Of a DNA stretch of 64,000 nucleotides, positions 62,357 through 64,000 are shown in pieces; position 1 is the first letter of the stretch; each line of letters starts with the position of its first letter. Where the stretch lies: the NCBI RefSeq assembly GCF_963576545.1, contig NC_083637.1:17637507-17701506 (forward strand). Direction: 5' to 3'. Origin of the DNA: Limanda limanda (Eukaryota; Chordata; Actinopteri; Pleuronectiformes; Pleuronectidae). The notes beneath the pieces are model-generated. The model searched no databases. It saw only the letters and a list, made by a program, of their open reading frames with translations, and was not told where the DNA came from. Made by a program: the position numbers and the translations under genes.

Positions 62357-64000
62357 GGGGGTGCTCTCTACTCTCATGAAAAAAGCTGGAAAGGCCAAAC
62401 TGAGGGAGATGTTCCCGCTATCGGCACTGGAGTGATTTCGACTCGGCCGCTCCTCTGCCACATATCTCTCTGTCTATCTGCACGAGTGTTCACACTGATT
62501 TCAGATTAGTGTGTAACTGTGTTTGTGTGTGTGCACATCCAAGTGCACACCGTATGGCCTGGTAAACACAACTATATCACAGACCAACATGAGACCGCTA
62601 TAGGGGCCGCCTGCTTCTGCTGGCCACAGATCAGCCTAAACCTAATCCACACTAGGAGGCAGAAGAGGACAGGCGGGAGGCTGCATGTATTAACACACAT
62701 ATATTGGACGCACACACACACACAAAGGCCCATCCACCCAGGGTACAGCCACCTATTACCCTGTTGTGCCAATTGCCTCAGTTAAGCATGAAAAATCCAT
62801 TTTCTATGGGCAGTCAGGAAGAGTGCACAGATAAGGGATGAGCAGAGCCACACTGGATTTAACCCCCCCCCCAGACAGATTCACACACTAATGCACAGGA
62901 GGACGTGTCCGGAGGAAACCTCAATGTTGAGCTCCGGGCCTCACAGCCGCTCCGACAGCCGATATTTAAAATTCAAAAAGCAAAGATATAACTTTATTGT
63001 CCCTCGCAAATATCAAATACACTTTATTTTTTTTTCTTTCCACATAATCTGATTTTATTCAGACACTGTTTGATGGGCATGGACAAGTTGTGCCATTTAA
63101 CACTTCCTTGCACTCTTCCCTCCATCTCCTCTCTCCGTCCTTGCCTACCAGCTCTCGCTCCGGGCCCAGCAGTGTAAGGTGGAACTGGTCTGCCTCCAGC
63201 AGAAAGGATGAATAAGTAAAAGGAACACAATGTACCCCTGGGTTCTGCCTAGCTGCCTGCCGTCCTGGCACAGTTGGCAGGCCACTTTTACTCTGCCTAT
63301 CGTCCACTACAGCAAACCTATTCTCCGCTGCCTGTGCAGGGCCTACCAACAAACTCAGCGTGAGCAGGATTAGTGTGTGTGTGTGTATACGTGTGGTACA
63401 AAGCGACACCAGTGAGGTTTGGTATGTTACCAGATCATGCAGGCCCACCTCAGCTTACACCCGTACCACGGCCGTCACTGTCCGGTCCCAGTGAAACCAG
63501 AACCCAGGGCTGACACAGGAGAGCCATCGACCCATCACAGGGGAAGGAGTAGAAGCACACAAACACTGTATGCACGTACACACACAAACACAGACACACA
63601 CGGAAAGCTACAAGGAATGGTGTGGATTCAAGTCTTGAAATTCAGAGTTTTAATGAACTAAGCTCTTATTTAGAAGATATTTAAGACAATATATTTTTGT
63701 ATCCTTCTTTCTTTCTGTATGTTTGTATATTTATAAGGGACTGTACATGCCGTTCAAACATAAAAAGCCAACATTTGTTGACAGATTAGATCTTCAATCT
63801 TAATCGTATTCCTTTTAGTCTTGTGGCAGATTATAACAAAAAAAACAACACAATATCAAACAGCACAAAGAAGAAAAAACACAAAAAATGGACTACAAGA
63901 AGGAACACACAAGATGTGGAATGGAAAGCTACTCACAATATCTCATTAGAAATGTCATCAAGACCATTTTCTGTGCATACTGGACTCCACAAACAGCCGC
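62357..64000. other. Gene-free block at the window edge
   Basis: C9-like run near 62863-62871 and a T-run near 63027-63036. A 129-residue minus frame at 63059-63448 has a hydrophobic stretch but no supported family; see rejected items. Confidence 0.45.

Noticed and set aside
62229..62435. 68-residue plus frame
   Set aside because: Lies largely in the interspersed repeat at 61998-62356.
63059..63448. 129-residue minus frame with LILLTLSLLVGPAQA resembling a signal peptide and cleavage site
   Set aside because: The supposed start lies far upstream in a TG-repeat translation, there is no recognisable family or splice context, and one hydrophobic stretch occurs by chance. Spliced reads or conservation would be needed.

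Overview
This is vertebrate, almost certainly ray-finned fish (teleost), nuclear DNA. There is no operon-like packing and no long open frame. Dinucleotide repeats ((CA/TG)n, (GA/CT)n) are extremely dense, and several interspersed repeats look like elements I know from teleost genomes: a CAGTGGTG-ended hAT-type MITE with a perfect 8-bp target duplication, a TTAA-flanked MITE, and an L2-clade LINE 3' end with a TGTAA tail. I can support only one protein-coding segment: positions 41157-41688 on the minus strand, the 532-nt exon 2 of a Nuclear Factor I gene. Its residues fit NFIX best, so the gene is nfix (nfixa or nfixb cannot be decided here). Family assignments rest on remembered sequence, not on a search.

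Layout. The gene runs right to left. Positions 1-41156 are the 5' part of the intron after exon 2; I found no exon 3, so that intron is at least 41 kb. It holds microsatellites, a few MITEs and TE fragments, an almost perfect 32-bp palindrome (590-621), a CpG-dense patch with RFX-like sites (about 31675-31965) and a cluster of NFI-type TTGGC half-sites (39399-40411). Positions 41689-64000 are upstream: intron 1 and/or 5' flank. Immediately before exon 2 lies an unusually long AG-free pyrimidine zone with a branch-point match 151 nt from the acceptor, then a (CT)n tract in the sense strand. Farther upstream are two CpG-dense promoter-like patches (about 44190-44370 and 48160-48500), a four-copy degenerate tandem array (45788-47040), the hAT MITE (47311-47925), a second degenerate array (53881-54190) and the L2 remnant (57155-57730). 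The canonical first exon of nfix was not found and probably lies beyond 64000, unless one of the CpG patches is an alternative start.

How it works together. The window is the regulatory interior of one developmental transcription-factor gene. Exon 2 supplies essentially the whole DNA-binding domain. The surrounding DNA would act through splicing control, alternative promoters and enhancers, all of which are inference here. I see no other protein-coding gene, no tRNA or rRNA and no CRISPR array; the many other open frames are low-complexity or repeat-derived.
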